DNA from: DYRB01 sp963802205 | Lineage (GTDB): Bacteria > Pseudomonadota > Gammaproteobacteria > Chromatiales > Chromatiaceae | Direction of reading: 5' to 3' | DNA: 64,000 nucleotides | NCBI GenBank assembly: GCA_963802205.1 | Contig: CAWDHW010000032.1 | Location: 124,001 to 188,000 of the forward strand | Shown: positions 26,179-35,575 of the stretch, in pieces | Numbering within the stretch: position 1 is the stretch's first letter | Layout: each line of letters begins with the position of its first letter | Made by a program: the position numbers and the translations under genes | Notes under the pieces: generated by a model | Databases searched by the model: none | The model's input: only the letters and a program-made list of their open reading frames with translations | Told to the model about the DNA's origin: nothing

Positions 26179-28319
26179 AAAGGATGGTCCTGTTGCTCCT
26201 CATCGCGGCCCTGGTCGCGGCCTTCTTCGCCCTGGACCTGCACCGCTTTCTGACCCTGGAGGCCCTCAAGTCGAGTCAGGACGGCTTCGCGGCCTGGTAC
26301 GACGCCCGCCCCGGCCTGGTGGTCGGGGCCTTCTTCGCCGGCTATGTCGCCGTTACGGCCCTGTCCCTGCCGGGGGCGGCGGTGATGACACTCGCCGCCG
26401 GGGCCCTGTTCGGGCTTGGGGTCGGCACCCTGGTGGTGTCCTTCGCCTCCAGCATCGGCGCCACCCTGGCCTTTCTGGTCTCGCGTTTCCTGCTGCGCGA
26501 TACGGTCCAGCGTCGCTTCGGGGAGCGCCTTGCCGCCATCAATTCCGGCATGGAGAAGGACGGCGCGTTTTACCTCTTCACCCTGCGCCTGGTGCCGGTC
26601 TTCCCGTTCTTCATCATCAACCTGCTGATGGGCCTGACCCCGATCAAGACCCGCACCTTCTACTGGGTCAGCCAGGTCGGCATGTTCGCCGGTACCCTGG
26701 TCTATGTGAACGCCGGTACCCAATTGGCGCGCCTCGACAGCCTGGCGGGGATCCTCTCGCCGGTACTGCTCGGGTCCTTTGTGCTGTTGGGTGTCTTCCC
26801 GCTGCTGGCCAAGCGGCTCGTTGCCTGGGCCAAGGCGCGCCAGGTCTATGCGGGTTGGCAACGGCCGCGGCGCTTCGACCGCAACCTGGTGGTGATCGGC
26901 GCCGGCTCGGGGGGCCTGGTGACCGCCTATATCGCCGCCGCGGTGAAGGCCCGGGTGACGCTGATCGAGGGCAACAAGATGGGCGGCGACTGCCTCAACA
27001 CCGGCTGCATCCCATCCAAGGCCCTGATCCGCACGGCGCGTTTCCTGCGCCAAATCCGCCGAGCCGAAGCGCTGGGGATCGAGCGGGCCACCGCCGAGCC
27101 CGATTTCGGCAAGGTGATGGCTCGGGTGCATGGCATCGTGCGCCAGGTCGAGCCCCACGACTCGGTGGAGCGTTACACCCGGTTGGGGGTGGAGGTCATC
27201 CAGGGTCACGCGCGTATCGCCTCCCCCTGGAGCATCGAAATCGAAACCACCGAGGGTCAGCGGACCCTGACCAGCCGGGCCATCGTCATCGCCACCGGCG
27301 CGGGTCCCGTCATCCCGGATATCCCTGGTATTGCCGCGGTGCGCCACGAGACCTCCGATACCATCTGGTCCCTCACGGAGAAACCGCAGCGACTGGTGGT
27401 GCTGGGCGGCGGCCCCATCGGTTGCGAGCTGGCCCAGGCCTTCGCCGGCATCGGCTGTCGGGTCACCCAGGTGGCGCGCTCCGGCATCCTGCCCAAGGAG
27501 GATGGCGATGCCATCGCGCTGGTGGAGGCCGCGCTTCGGGCCGACGGCGTGCGCCTGCTGACCGGCACCGCGACCCTACGCTGCGAGGTGGTGGCCGGCG
27601 AGCAGCGCCTGGTGGTGCGCCAGGGCAGGGGCGGCGCCGAGGAGGCCATCCCCTTCGACGTGCTCCTCTGTGCGATCGGGCGCAAGGCACGGGTGACGGG
27701 CTTCGGCCTGGAGGCGTTGGGCATCCCGTTGACCCCGGCCGGGTGCATCGAGACCAACGCCTATCTCCAGACCCGCTATCCCAACATCCTGGCCTGCGGC
27801 GACGTGGCCGGGCCTTACCAGTTCACCCACTATGCCGCCCATCAGGCCTGGTACGCCGCGGTCAATGGCCTGTTCGGCGGGATCAAGCGGTTCAAGCTGG
27901 ATAACCGCGTCATTCCCAGGGTCACGTTCACCGACCCGGAGGTCGCCCAGGTCGGTCTGTCCGAGACCCAGGCCAAGGCCCAGGGCATCGCCTACGAAGT
28001 CACCCGCTATGACCTCGACGACCTGGACCGTGCCATCACCGAGCGCGCGGCCCACGGCTTCGTCAAGGTGCTGACTCCGCCCGGCAAGGACACCCTGCTG
28101 GGCGTCTGCATCGTCGGGGAACACGCCGGGGAGATGCTGGCGGAATTCACCCTGTCCATGAAGCACGGCCTGGGCCTCAATAAGATCCTTGGCACCATCC
28201 ACCCCTATCCCACCTGGAGCGAAGCGGCCAAGTATGCCGCCGGGGTCTGGAAACGCGCCCATGCGCCGCAGTCCGCACTGGCCGCGCTGGCGCGGTTGCA
28301 TGCCTGGAGGCGCGGATGA
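26175..28319 (+). CDS. TVP38/TMEM64 (VTT) membrane domain fused to mercuric-reductase-like FAD oxidoreductase
   Basis: The 714-residue protein has an N-terminal VTT membrane domain (about 1-225) with TALSLPGAAVMTLAAGALFG, FYLFTLRLVPVFPFFIINLL and further helices. A class-I pyridine-nucleotide disulfide oxidoreductase follows (about 235-700). It has the FAD motif VVIGAGSGGLVTAYIAA, the redox-active disulfide GGDCLNTGCIPSKAL, the NAD motif VVLGGGPIGCELAQAF, ILACGDVAGPYQFTH, and the C-terminal dimer domain GTIHPYPTWSEAAKYAAG. The ATG overlaps the stop of the truncated arsS gene, so translation was probably coupled to it. It likely couples membrane-located redox chemistry to arsenic or thiol metabolism; the substrate is unknown. 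Confidence 0.88.
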   Translation: MKRMVLLLLIAALVAAFFALDLHRFLTLEALKSSQDGFAAWYDARPGLVVGAFFAGYVAVTALSLPGAAVMTLAAGALFGLGVGTLVVSFASSIGATLAFLVSRFLLRDTVQRRFGERLAAINSGMEKDGAFYLFTLRLVPVFPFFIINLLMGLTPIKTRTFYWVSQVGMFAGTLVYVNAGTQLARLDSLAGILSPVLLGSFVLLGVFPLLAKRLVAWAKARQVYAGWQRPRRFDRNLVVIGAGSGGLVTAYIAAAVKARVTLIEGNKMGGDCLNTGCIPSKALIRTARFLRQIRRAEALGIERATAEPDFGKVMARVHGIVRQVEPHDSVERYTRLGVEVIQGHARIASPWSIEIETTEGQRTLTSRAIVIATGAGPVIPDIPGIAAVRHETSDTIWSLTEKPQRLVVLGGGPIGCELAQAFAGIGCRVTQVARSGILPKEDGDAIALVEAALRADGVRLLTGTATLRCEVVAGEQRLVVRQGRGGAEEAIPFDVLLCAIGRKARVTGFGLEALGIPLTPAGCIETNAYLQTRYPNILACGDVAGPYQFTHYAAHQAWYAAVNGLFGGIKRFKLDNRVIPRVTFTDPEVAQVGLSETQAKAQGIAYEVTRYDLDDLDRAITERAAHGFVKVLTPPGKDTLLGVCIVGEHAGEMLAEFTLSMKHGLGLNKILGTIHPYPTWSEAAKYAAGVWKRAHAPQSALAALARLHAWRRG

Positions 28320-28408
28320 GCCGCTCGGAGATGTGGGTATCAAGTCTTCGGGAAGCGTAGCCGATGGCAAGAATGGGCCGCCGGGCAGGCCAACTTGGCC
28401 CGCCCGGA

Positions 28409-30475
28409 TCAAACCAGCTCGAACCCTTCGAAGTCGAAGTCGAAACGCTCGCTTGCAGGCTGGATGAAATTGCCCTGGATGTAGTCAACCCCGCAGCCCC
28501 AGACCCGGCCGATGGCCTGAGGGTCCTCGAGCCTTGTGGCGATGACGGCGGCCCCGCACTCACGCACGGCCGCAACCAGCCCGACGAGACGGGCGTTTGG
28601 CATCTCGTTTGGGGCACTCTGGTGCAGGCGTACCAGGGAGATGGGGAGCTCGGCGAGCAAGAGCATGGCGTCCACGGAGTCGTCCATGTGATTGAGGCAG
28701 ATGTCGATCCCCAGACGACGTAGCTCCGCGAAGCGGGTCCGCGCACAGTCGGACTGTGCGGCGACGTCGTCCAGGTCGAAGATGAGGGCGGGGCGATGGC
28801 GGATCAGGTCGCGTCGGACGATCTCGTCACGTAGCCACGTCACCCAATCTCGGGAGCCCACGCTGTCCAGGGTCTGACGGATCAGGACCTGGAGCCCGGG
28901 GCGAGCACGGCAGTGACTCTGGGCCTCGTCCAGGGCCCGCTGCATCACCCAGCGGTCGATCTCCGGCATGAGCCCGGCCTGGCGCGCCGCCGGGAGGAAG
29001 TCGAAGGGCGGGATCAGCTCGCCATCCGGGGTATGCAGGCGGAGCAGCACCTCGTACCGCTCTCCCGGGCGCAGGCGCAGGGGGACAAGGGGCTGATAGC
29101 TCAGGGTGAAACCACCGCCGCGAAGGGCCTCCTGGACCAGGTCTGCAATATGGTTGGAGCGAGCCGGGCCGGGCGGGTTGGGGATGGCCGGCGCGTTCAC
29201 ATCGACCCGATTGCCGCCGTGCTGCCGCGCCCTGCAGCAGGCCTTCTTGGCCCGCGAGATCATGGTGATGGCGTCATCCGCTGGGGGTAGGAAGAGCCCT
29301 ATTCCAATGCTGGCGGTCAGGTGCAACCCCTCCCCATCGACCGTCCACGCCTGCCCGGCCACAGCGGCGCGCACGCCCTCGGCAAAGGCGACGAGGGCCT
29401 TGCTGTCCTCACAGGCGACCAGTAGGGCAAGGCTGCGCGGGCCGATACGCGCGGCCAGGTCGTCACTACGCGCCCCTTCACGCAGGGCATGCCCAAGCTG
29501 CGCCAGAACGGCATCGAGGACCCCCTCCAAGAGCCCTGGGCGCATTTCGAGCTGCTCGCCCTGGTCGAGCTCCAGGTAGAGGACACCAGCCCCGGTCGCC
29601 GTCCGGGCCTCTGCCGCGATGGTCCGATCAATGTGACGGAGTAAGTAGCCGCAGCGCCCGGGGCCGCTCGCATCGGTCGCGGGAACGGGTCCTCGCCGCG
29701 TTGCCAGGCGCGCCGTCTCGACGCGGCGCTTCACCGTGTCCACCAGCCGATCCACCGCCACCGGCTTGGCCAGAAAGTCATCCCCACCGACGCGCAGTGC
29801 GGCCATCTGTCGGTCGGGGTCTACCTCGCCAGAGAGGAATACCACCGGGGTGGCCAAGAAGCCCTCCTGCTGCCGGATGATCTGCGTTAGCTCGAGGCCG
29901 TCGGCCCCTGGCATATGCAGGTCCATGATGACGAGGTCGGGGCGGAACTCCGACAGGGCGTCGAGCACCGTCAGGCCATCGGTCACGGCGCGCACCTTCA
30001 TCCCCGCCTTCTCCAGGACGCGGGTGGCGAAGAGGGCAGCCACCTCCTGGTCGTCCACCACGAGCACCCGATAGGGAGAGCCCGCCGCCGCCCCGCATAG
30101 GGCCAGCAGGCGTCCGCTCAAGGCGTCCGCGTCCACAGGGTCGGCAAAGCAGCCCCTGGCCCCGCTACGCAGGGCGTCGAGTCGCGCGGAGATGTCCCCG
30201 GGTTCGGACAGGCAGACCCATACCGGCGGCGAGGCCCCTGCCGCAGCGATCTGTCCGAAGACCCGGCCCAGATCCCGCTCCGGCGAGGCCCCTCGCACAT
30301 CCACGACCAGGACGCTGGCGGGTGAGACCTTAAGGGCCTGGGCCACGGGGGCGACCCCGGTGAAGCCGGCGAAGCCAACCTCCCCGGCGAGGCGTACTCG
30401 CAGCTTCGTGGCGAGACCTTCGTCGCCGCCCAAGTACACAACTCCCACGTCCTGTCCAACCAGATTGCCTGTCAT
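28409..30475 (-). CDS. Response regulator with degenerate GGDEF and EAL-like domains
   Basis: The 688-residue cytoplasmic protein has a degenerate receiver-like start (about 1-125) and a canonical receiver domain (about 133-250; RVLVVDDQEVAALFATRVLE, phospho-Asp in DLVIMDLHMPG, LAKPV). It then has a GGDEF-like domain in which the active loop reads ARIGPRS, and an EAL-like domain in which the catalytic start reads YEVLLRL and the later blocks read LNHMDDS and DYIQGNFIQPAS. Most catalytic residues for making or cleaving c-di-GMP are therefore missing. The layout resembles FimX-type c-di-GMP receptors that control twitching motility. It is divergent from the cytochrome gene. Confidence 0.85.
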   Translation of the reverse strand: MTGNLVGQDVGVVYLGGDEGLATKLRVRLAGEVGFAGFTGVAPVAQALKVSPASVLVVDVRGASPERDLGRVFGQIAAAGASPPVWVCLSEPGDISARLDALRSGARGCFADPVDADALSGRLLALCGAAAGSPYRVLVVDDQEVAALFATRVLEKAGMKVRAVTDGLTVLDALSEFRPDLVIMDLHMPGADGLELTQIIRQQEGFLATPVVFLSGEVDPDRQMAALRVGGDDFLAKPVAVDRLVDTVKRRVETARLATRRGPVPATDASGPGRCGYLLRHIDRTIAAEARTATGAGVLYLELDQGEQLEMRPGLLEGVLDAVLAQLGHALREGARSDDLAARIGPRSLALLVACEDSKALVAFAEGVRAAVAGQAWTVDGEGLHLTASIGIGLFLPPADDAITMISRAKKACCRARQHGGNRVDVNAPAIPNPPGPARSNHIADLVQEALRGGGFTLSYQPLVPLRLRPGERYEVLLRLHTPDGELIPPFDFLPAARQAGLMPEIDRWVMQRALDEAQSHCRARPGLQVLIRQTLDSVGSRDWVTWLRDEIVRRDLIRHRPALIFDLDDVAAQSDCARTRFAELRRLGIDICLNHMDDSVDAMLLLAELPISLVRLHQSAPNEMPNARLVGLVAAVRECGAAVIATRLEDPQAIGRVWGCGVDYIQGNFIQPASERFDFDFEGFELV

Positions 30476-30667
30476 TTCCCCTCCGCCCTAGCTCATCTGC
30501 TTCGACATCGTCCGATCGGGTCTAACAATGACGAAAACGTACCACGACGCTTGAGAAACAGCGGAACACGCTCAACGTGCCCGACTCGCTACCCCCTGCT
30601 GCGTTGTCGGCTGGTGGGTTACAGTGGCAGCACCGTAGAATGCCCCAACACACCCATCGGAGCCCCC

Positions 30668-30964
30668 ATGACCAAGCCCTGTCCCCTGTCCCTGTCTTTG
30701 CTCCTGATTCTAGCGTGGGGCACGGCTGCCGCGGTGGCTGCCGATCCCTCGCTGGACAACGCCCAGGCCCTGGTGAATCAGAACTGCGTGCAGTGCCATG
30801 GAACCGAGGTCTACACCCGCAAGGATCGCAAGGTCCTCAGCCTCGACGGCCTCGGCCGCCAGGTCCGCCGCTGCGAGATCGCGCTCGAACTGCGCTGGTT
30901 CGATGAGGACATCCAGGCGGTGACCGATCACCTCAATAATCAGTTCTACCGCTTCAAGCCCTGA
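30668..30964 (+). CDS. Small exported cytochrome c
   Basis: The 98-residue protein has a signal peptide (MTKPCPLSLSLLLILAWGTAAAVAA) and one heme site CVQCH in NQNCVQCHGTEVYTR. No clear distal methionine is visible in the short mature domain, which ends HLNNQFYRFKP. It is probably a periplasmic electron carrier or sensor. It ends one base before the rsgA start, so the two are likely co-transcribed. Confidence 0.85.
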   Translation: MTKPCPLSLSLLLILAWGTAAAVAADPSLDNAQALVNQNCVQCHGTEVYTRKDRKVLSLDGLGRQVRRCEIALELRWFDEDIQAVTDHLNNQFYRFKP

Positions 30965-30965
30965 C

Positions 30966-31976
30966 ATGTCGCGCCGGCGTCTGTCGGAGCGGCAGATCGA
31001 GCGCATCGAGCGCATCCAGGAGCGCCGCCGCCAACACCTGGGCGAGCGCACTCAAGCGGTCCTGGCGGAGGTCGAGGACGAGGCCCCCCAGGAGGGGCTG
31101 GTGGTGGTCCGTCACGGCGCCAACCTGGCGGTGGAGGACGCCGCGGGCCAGGTCTATCACTGCCTGGCGCGCCAGAACATTGGCCACCCGGTGTGCGGGG
31201 ATCGCGTGGTCTGGCAGCCCATCGGACCCGGGCGCGGCCTGGTCAGCGCCGTGCAGCCGCGCACCGCGGTCTTGAGTCGCCCCGACTATGCCGGACGGGA
31301 CAAGCCCCTGGCGGCCAACCTCACTCAGTTGGTAGTGGTCATAGCCCCCAAGCCCGAGCCCAGCGATTACCTGCTGGACCAGTACCTGGTGGCGGCGGAG
31401 AACATGGGGGTCGCGACCCTGATCCTCGGCAACAAGATGGACCTGCTCGACGCCGCCGGGCGCGCCGCCTTCCGCGATGCCTATGCCCATTATGCCGCCA
31501 TCGGTTATCGCACCGCCTGGCTGAGCCTGCGGGAGGACCGCGACATCACGCCCGCCACCGACCTGCTCGCCGGCCACACCAGCATCCTGGTGGGGCAGTC
31601 CGGCGTGGGCAAGTCGTCCCTGGTCAAGGCCCTGCTGCCGGATCGCGAGGTACAGATCGGGCGCCTGTCACAGGCCACCGGACTGGGTCGCCACACCACT
31701 TCGGCGACCACCTGCTACCGGGTCCCGGGCGGTGGCCACCTGATCGACTCCCCCGGCGTGCGCAGCTTTCGCCTGGGGGACATCCCGATGGCCGATCTGG
31801 AACGCGGCTTCCGCGACCTCGCCCCCTATCTGGGTCACTGTCGCTTCGCCAACTGCCGCCACGACCAGGAGCCAGACTGCGCTGTCAAGGCCGCGGTCGC
31901 CGCTGGCGCCGTCCACCCGGCCCGCATCGCCACCTTTCTCCATCTGGCGGCCCAGGCCCCCAGCGGAGCGGGCTAG
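30966..31976 (+). CDS. rsgA: Ribosome small-subunit-dependent GTPase A
   Basis: This 336-residue circularly permuted GTPase matures the 30S subunit. An OB-fold (about 40-105) is followed by the G4 motif LILGNKMDLL, the P-loop VGQSGVGKSSLVKALLP, the Switch/G3 segment LIDSPGVRSF, and a zinc-binding tail with CRFANCRHDQEPDCAVKAAV. Length and order match RsgA. Its start ATG directly follows the cytochrome gene. Confidence 0.97.
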   Translation: MSRRRLSERQIERIERIQERRRQHLGERTQAVLAEVEDEAPQEGLVVVRHGANLAVEDAAGQVYHCLARQNIGHPVCGDRVVWQPIGPGRGLVSAVQPRTAVLSRPDYAGRDKPLAANLTQLVVVIAPKPEPSDYLLDQYLVAAENMGVATLILGNKMDLLDAAGRAAFRDAYAHYAAIGYRTAWLSLREDRDITPATDLLAGHTSILVGQSGVGKSSLVKALLPDREVQIGRLSQATGLGRHTTSATTCYRVPGGGHLIDSPGVRSFRLGDIPMADLERGFRDLAPYLGHCRFANCRHDQEPDCAVKAAVAAGAVHPARIATFLHLAAQAPSGAG

Positions 31977-32136
31977 ATCGGTCTTCGCCGCGCTGTCCTC
32001 AGAACTCCACTCCTTCGCCAACACGTCTCCGAGTTCAGTCGCTCCGACCATGCCTTGATATCCCGCTGCGTCGGGTCAAAATCCGGTTCAGTCCCTTCGG
32101 CAGTCGTGCCGCCCCTCCCCCGCCTAGCGAATTGCC

Positions 32137-33915
32137 ATGACTGCTACCCCAGCACAGACCAACCTCGTTCACATCCTCTGGATCAAGCCATCGCACTATG
32201 ACGACGATGGTTATGTGATCCAGTGGTGGCGCTCCTCGCTCCCGGCCAACAGCCTGGCGACGGTCTATGGCATTGCGCTCGATTGCGCGCAACGGCGGGT
32301 GCTTGGACCGCAAGTCGAGATCCGCGTCCACGCCCGCGATGAGACCAATACTCACATCGCCCCGGCCCGACTGCTGCGCGAAGTCACGAGGGACGGGGGC
32401 AGGGTGCTGGTGGGCATGGTGGGGGTTCAGTCCAACCAGTTTCCCCGGGCCGTGGACCTGGCACGGCAGTTCCGCGCCTTGGGTGCGGAGGTCACCATCG
32501 GCGGTTTCCACGTCAGCGGCTGTCTGGCGATGCTCAAAGAGATGCCGGTGGAACTGCGCGAGGCCATGAACCTTGGCATCAGCCTGTTCGCCGGGGAGTT
32601 GGAGGGGCGCCTGGAGGGGCTGCTCCAGGACCTCATGGGGGGTGGCTTGAAGCCTCTTTACAACTATTTGGCCGATCTGCCGGACATGACCGGCACCCCG
32701 ACGCCCATCCTGCCCGCGGATCGGGTACGGCTGACCATGGGACGGCGGGCAAGCTTCGACGCCGGACGCGGCTGCCCATACCAGTGCAGCTTCTGCACCA
32801 TCATCAATGTTCAGGGCCGCAAGTCCCGCCACCGCACCGCCGACGACGTCGAGGCCTTGGTGCGCGCGAACTGGGCACAGGGGATCAAGAACTTCTTCAT
32901 CACGGACGACAACTTCGCCCGCAACGCCAACTGGGAGGCGATCTTCGACCGGCTGATCGCGCTCCGGGGCCAGGGGATCGAACTGCAACTGGTGATACAG
33001 GTGGACACCCAGTCCCACCGCATCCCCCGGTTCATCGAGAAGGCGGGCCGGGCCGGGGTCACCCGCGCCTTCCTTGGGCTGGAGAACATCAACCCCGAGT
33101 CCCTCAAGACCGCCCAGAAGGGCCAGAACAAGATCACCGATTATCGCGCCATGTTCCAGGCCTGGCATGCGGCCAGGGTGCTGACCTACGCCGGTTACAT
33201 CCTCGGCTTTCCGGAAGACACACCCGATACCATCCGCCGCGACCTCGCCATCATCCAGCGCGAACTGCCGGTAGACATCCTGGAATTCTTCATCCTGACA
33301 CCGCTGCCGGGCTCCAAGGACCACCAACGCCTGGTGGAGGCCGGGGTGGCCATGGACCCGGACATGAATAACTTCGACACCCAGCATGTGGTCACCGCCC
33401 ACCCGCGCATGACCAAGGCGGAGTGGGAAGGGATCTTCCGGGAGGCGTGGGACCTCTACTACAGCGATGAACATGTGGCGATGGTGCTGCGGCGTTGCCG
33501 GGTATGGGGCTACGACCCAAAGCACATGCTGGGCAAGCTGTTCGCCTTCCATGCCCCGATGGTCTACGAGGGGCTCCACCCCTTGGAGGGCGGTCTGATC
33601 CGCATCAAACGTCGCCGCGACCGGCGCCCGGGACTGTCCATCGAGAGCCCCTTGGTCTTCTATCCGAAGCTGGCCTACGAGTTCGTGCGCAAGTATGCCG
33701 GTGCCTATGCCATGCATCGCCGCTACCAACGCATCCTCGCCCGGGTCCTGGCGGAGCCGGCGGTCGCCTACAAGGACGCGGCCATGACTCCGGTGGACAA
33801 GGCGGAGGAGGGGCACCTGGAGCTGTTCACCGCCACCGCTGCGGCCCGGCAGTTCGTGGAGAAGCGCCGCGTCCAGGCCGAGCGGCGTAGCGGGGCGGAG
33901 ACGGCGAGGACTTAG
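32137..33915 (+). CDS. B12-binding-domain radical SAM protein
   Basis: The 592-residue protein has an N-terminal cobalamin-binding-like domain (about 10-150; VLVGMVGVQSNQFPRAVDLA, VTIGGFHVSGC) and a radical SAM core with DAGRGCPYQCSFCTI supplying CxxxCxxC. It continues with FFITDDNFARNANWEAIFD and AGYILGFPEDTPDTIRRDL. The last about 180 residues form an extension of unknown role. This architecture is shared by enzymes that methylate or rearrange lipids and pigments. The substrate cannot be told from the sequence. It stands alone. Confidence 0.88.
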   Translation: MTATPAQTNLVHILWIKPSHYDDDGYVIQWWRSSLPANSLATVYGIALDCAQRRVLGPQVEIRVHARDETNTHIAPARLLREVTRDGGRVLVGMVGVQSNQFPRAVDLARQFRALGAEVTIGGFHVSGCLAMLKEMPVELREAMNLGISLFAGELEGRLEGLLQDLMGGGLKPLYNYLADLPDMTGTPTPILPADRVRLTMGRRASFDAGRGCPYQCSFCTIINVQGRKSRHRTADDVEALVRANWAQGIKNFFITDDNFARNANWEAIFDRLIALRGQGIELQLVIQVDTQSHRIPRFIEKAGRAGVTRAFLGLENINPESLKTAQKGQNKITDYRAMFQAWHAARVLTYAGYILGFPEDTPDTIRRDLAIIQRELPVDILEFFILTPLPGSKDHQRLVEAGVAMDPDMNNFDTQHVVTAHPRMTKAEWEGIFREAWDLYYSDEHVAMVLRRCRVWGYDPKHMLGKLFAFHAPMVYEGLHPLEGGLIRIKRRRDRRPGLSIESPLVFYPKLAYEFVRKYAGAYAMHRRYQRILARVLAEPAVAYKDAAMTPVDKAEEGHLELFTATAAARQFVEKRRVQAERRSGAETART

Positions 33916-34097
33916 GGAAGACTCGCCTACCCTGGTTTGTAAAGTCCCCCTTTGGCAACAGGTGAAGCTGTTCTCCACAGCGCCTGTGACCGCCCCTGTG
34001 GATAGCCTGTGATCAGGCCGCCCCGGCCCCTGATCCATCAGGGGCCTGGAGGGACTGGTCAAAGTTTGGTCAGAGGTTGACCGGGGCTTGGGTGGAC

Positions 34098-35480
34098 TCA
34101 GGCCGCCAGGGCCAGCCCGGGGCGCCGCACCGGGTCTTTCAGAGTAACCAGTTCCTCGGCGCTGCTGGGGTGGATGGCTACGGTCTCATCCAGGTCGGCC
34201 TTGGTCGCACCCATCTTCAGGGCCACAGCGAAACCCTGGAGCATCTCGTCCACCCCATCCCCAATCAGGTGGATGCCGACCACCCGCTCCTCCGGGCCCT
34301 GGCAAATCAGCTTCATGGCGGTGCGCGGCCCGTGGTCGTTGAGGGCGTAGCGCATGGGGGTAAAGGCGGTCTCATAGACCGTCAGTGTGTCGCCGAACCG
34401 CTCCCGGGCCTGCGGCTCCGTCAACCCGACCTTGGCCACCGGGGGGTGCGCAAAGACCACCGTGGGGACGTTCTCGTAGTCCAGCTTGAGCCCCTTCTCG
34501 CCGCCGAAGATCCTTCGGGCCAGGCGCCGTCCTGCGGCGATGGCCACCGGGGTCAGGGGCTCGCGGCCGGTTACGTCGCCGATGGCATAGATACCGGGGA
34601 CATTCGTTGCCTGGTAGGCATCCGTGGGGATCAAACCATCGGGCCTGACCTCGACCCCGGCCTCCGTCAGTCCGAGCCCTTGCGTGTTGGGCGCCCGGCC
34701 CACCGCCCAGATGACGGTGTCGAAGCCCCGTAGCGCCGCCCCCGCTGTCGGGACCAGGGCGATGCCGTCGGCGCGGCGCTCCAGGGCCGCCACGGCGAAC
34801 CTGAGGTGGAGCCGGACGCCCTCGTTGCCCATGTTCTCCGCCAGGGTGGCGGAGACCAGGGGATCGAAGGCGGCCAGGGGCCGGTCCTCAAGGGCGACCA
34901 GGGTGACTTGCGAGCCCAGCGCCCGCAGGACACCCGCCACCTCGACACCGATATACCCGCCGCCGACCACGGCTACCCGACGCGGCTGCTCACGCAGGGC
35001 AAAGAAGCCGTCGGAGGTGATGCCGAGCTCTGCCCCGGGGAGTCGCGGGACCAGGGGACGCCCACCGGTGGCGATGACGATGTGGTCCGCGGCGTAGTGC
35101 TCCCCGTCCACGTCCAGGGTGTGGGGGTTTATGAATCGGCCGCGGCCGGTGATGCGGGTGATCCCCTCGCGCCGGGCGTGGCCGTCCCAGTAATCGTTGA
35201 TGTTGTGCACATAGCGGTCGCGTCCGGCCACCAGTGCAGCCCAGTCGAAGGGCTGGACGTCCGCCCGTACGCCGCAACCGGCCCCGTCGCGGACCGCGGT
35301 CGCCAGTTGGGCGGCGTGCCACATGACCTTTTTGGGGACACAGCCGCTGTTGACGCAGGTACCGCCCAGGCGATTGGGCTCCACAATGGCGACGCTCCGC
35401 CCGAGTTGTGCCGCCTGTTCGGCCACGGCGAGGCCGCCGCTGCCACCGCCCAGTGCGATGAGATCGAAGTGTTGGATCAT
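34098..35480 (-). CDS. gor: Glutathione-disulfide reductase
   Basis: This 460-residue NADPH-dependent flavoenzyme keeps glutathione reduced. It has FAD motif LIALGGGSGGLAVAEQAAQ, the redox disulfide GGTCVNSGCVPKKVMWHAA characteristic of Gor, the NADP motif VAVVGGGYIGVEVAGVL, and the C-terminal catalytic His in DETVAIHPSSAEELVTL. It lies downstream of the peroxiredoxin-glutaredoxin gene on the same strand, about 95 bases apart, so the two probably form a glutathione peroxidation unit. Confidence 0.96.
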   Translation of the reverse strand: MIQHFDLIALGGGSGGLAVAEQAAQLGRSVAIVEPNRLGGTCVNSGCVPKKVMWHAAQLATAVRDGAGCGVRADVQPFDWAALVAGRDRYVHNINDYWDGHARREGITRITGRGRFINPHTLDVDGEHYAADHIVIATGGRPLVPRLPGAELGITSDGFFALREQPRRVAVVGGGYIGVEVAGVLRALGSQVTLVALEDRPLAAFDPLVSATLAENMGNEGVRLHLRFAVAALERRADGIALVPTAGAALRGFDTVIWAVGRAPNTQGLGLTEAGVEVRPDGLIPTDAYQATNVPGIYAIGDVTGREPLTPVAIAAGRRLARRIFGGEKGLKLDYENVPTVVFAHPPVAKVGLTEPQARERFGDTLTVYETAFTPMRYALNDHGPRTAMKLICQGPEERVVGIHLIGDGVDEMLQGFAVALKMGATKADLDETVAIHPSSAEELVTLKDPVRRPGLALAA

Positions 35481-35575
35481 GGCTTACATCTCCTGTCGGG
35501 TGCTCAAGGGCATGGCCGCCGGTCGTCGGTTGCGACGCGCCGGCGGTGCCCTCCCACTCATCGCTGGTCACTCGC

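Noticed and set aside
32035..34062. A 675-codon frame on the minus strand.
   Set aside because: It lies antisense to the radical SAM gene and has the Gly/His/Asp-rich, low-Cys composition of a GC-rich shadow frame; no motifs.
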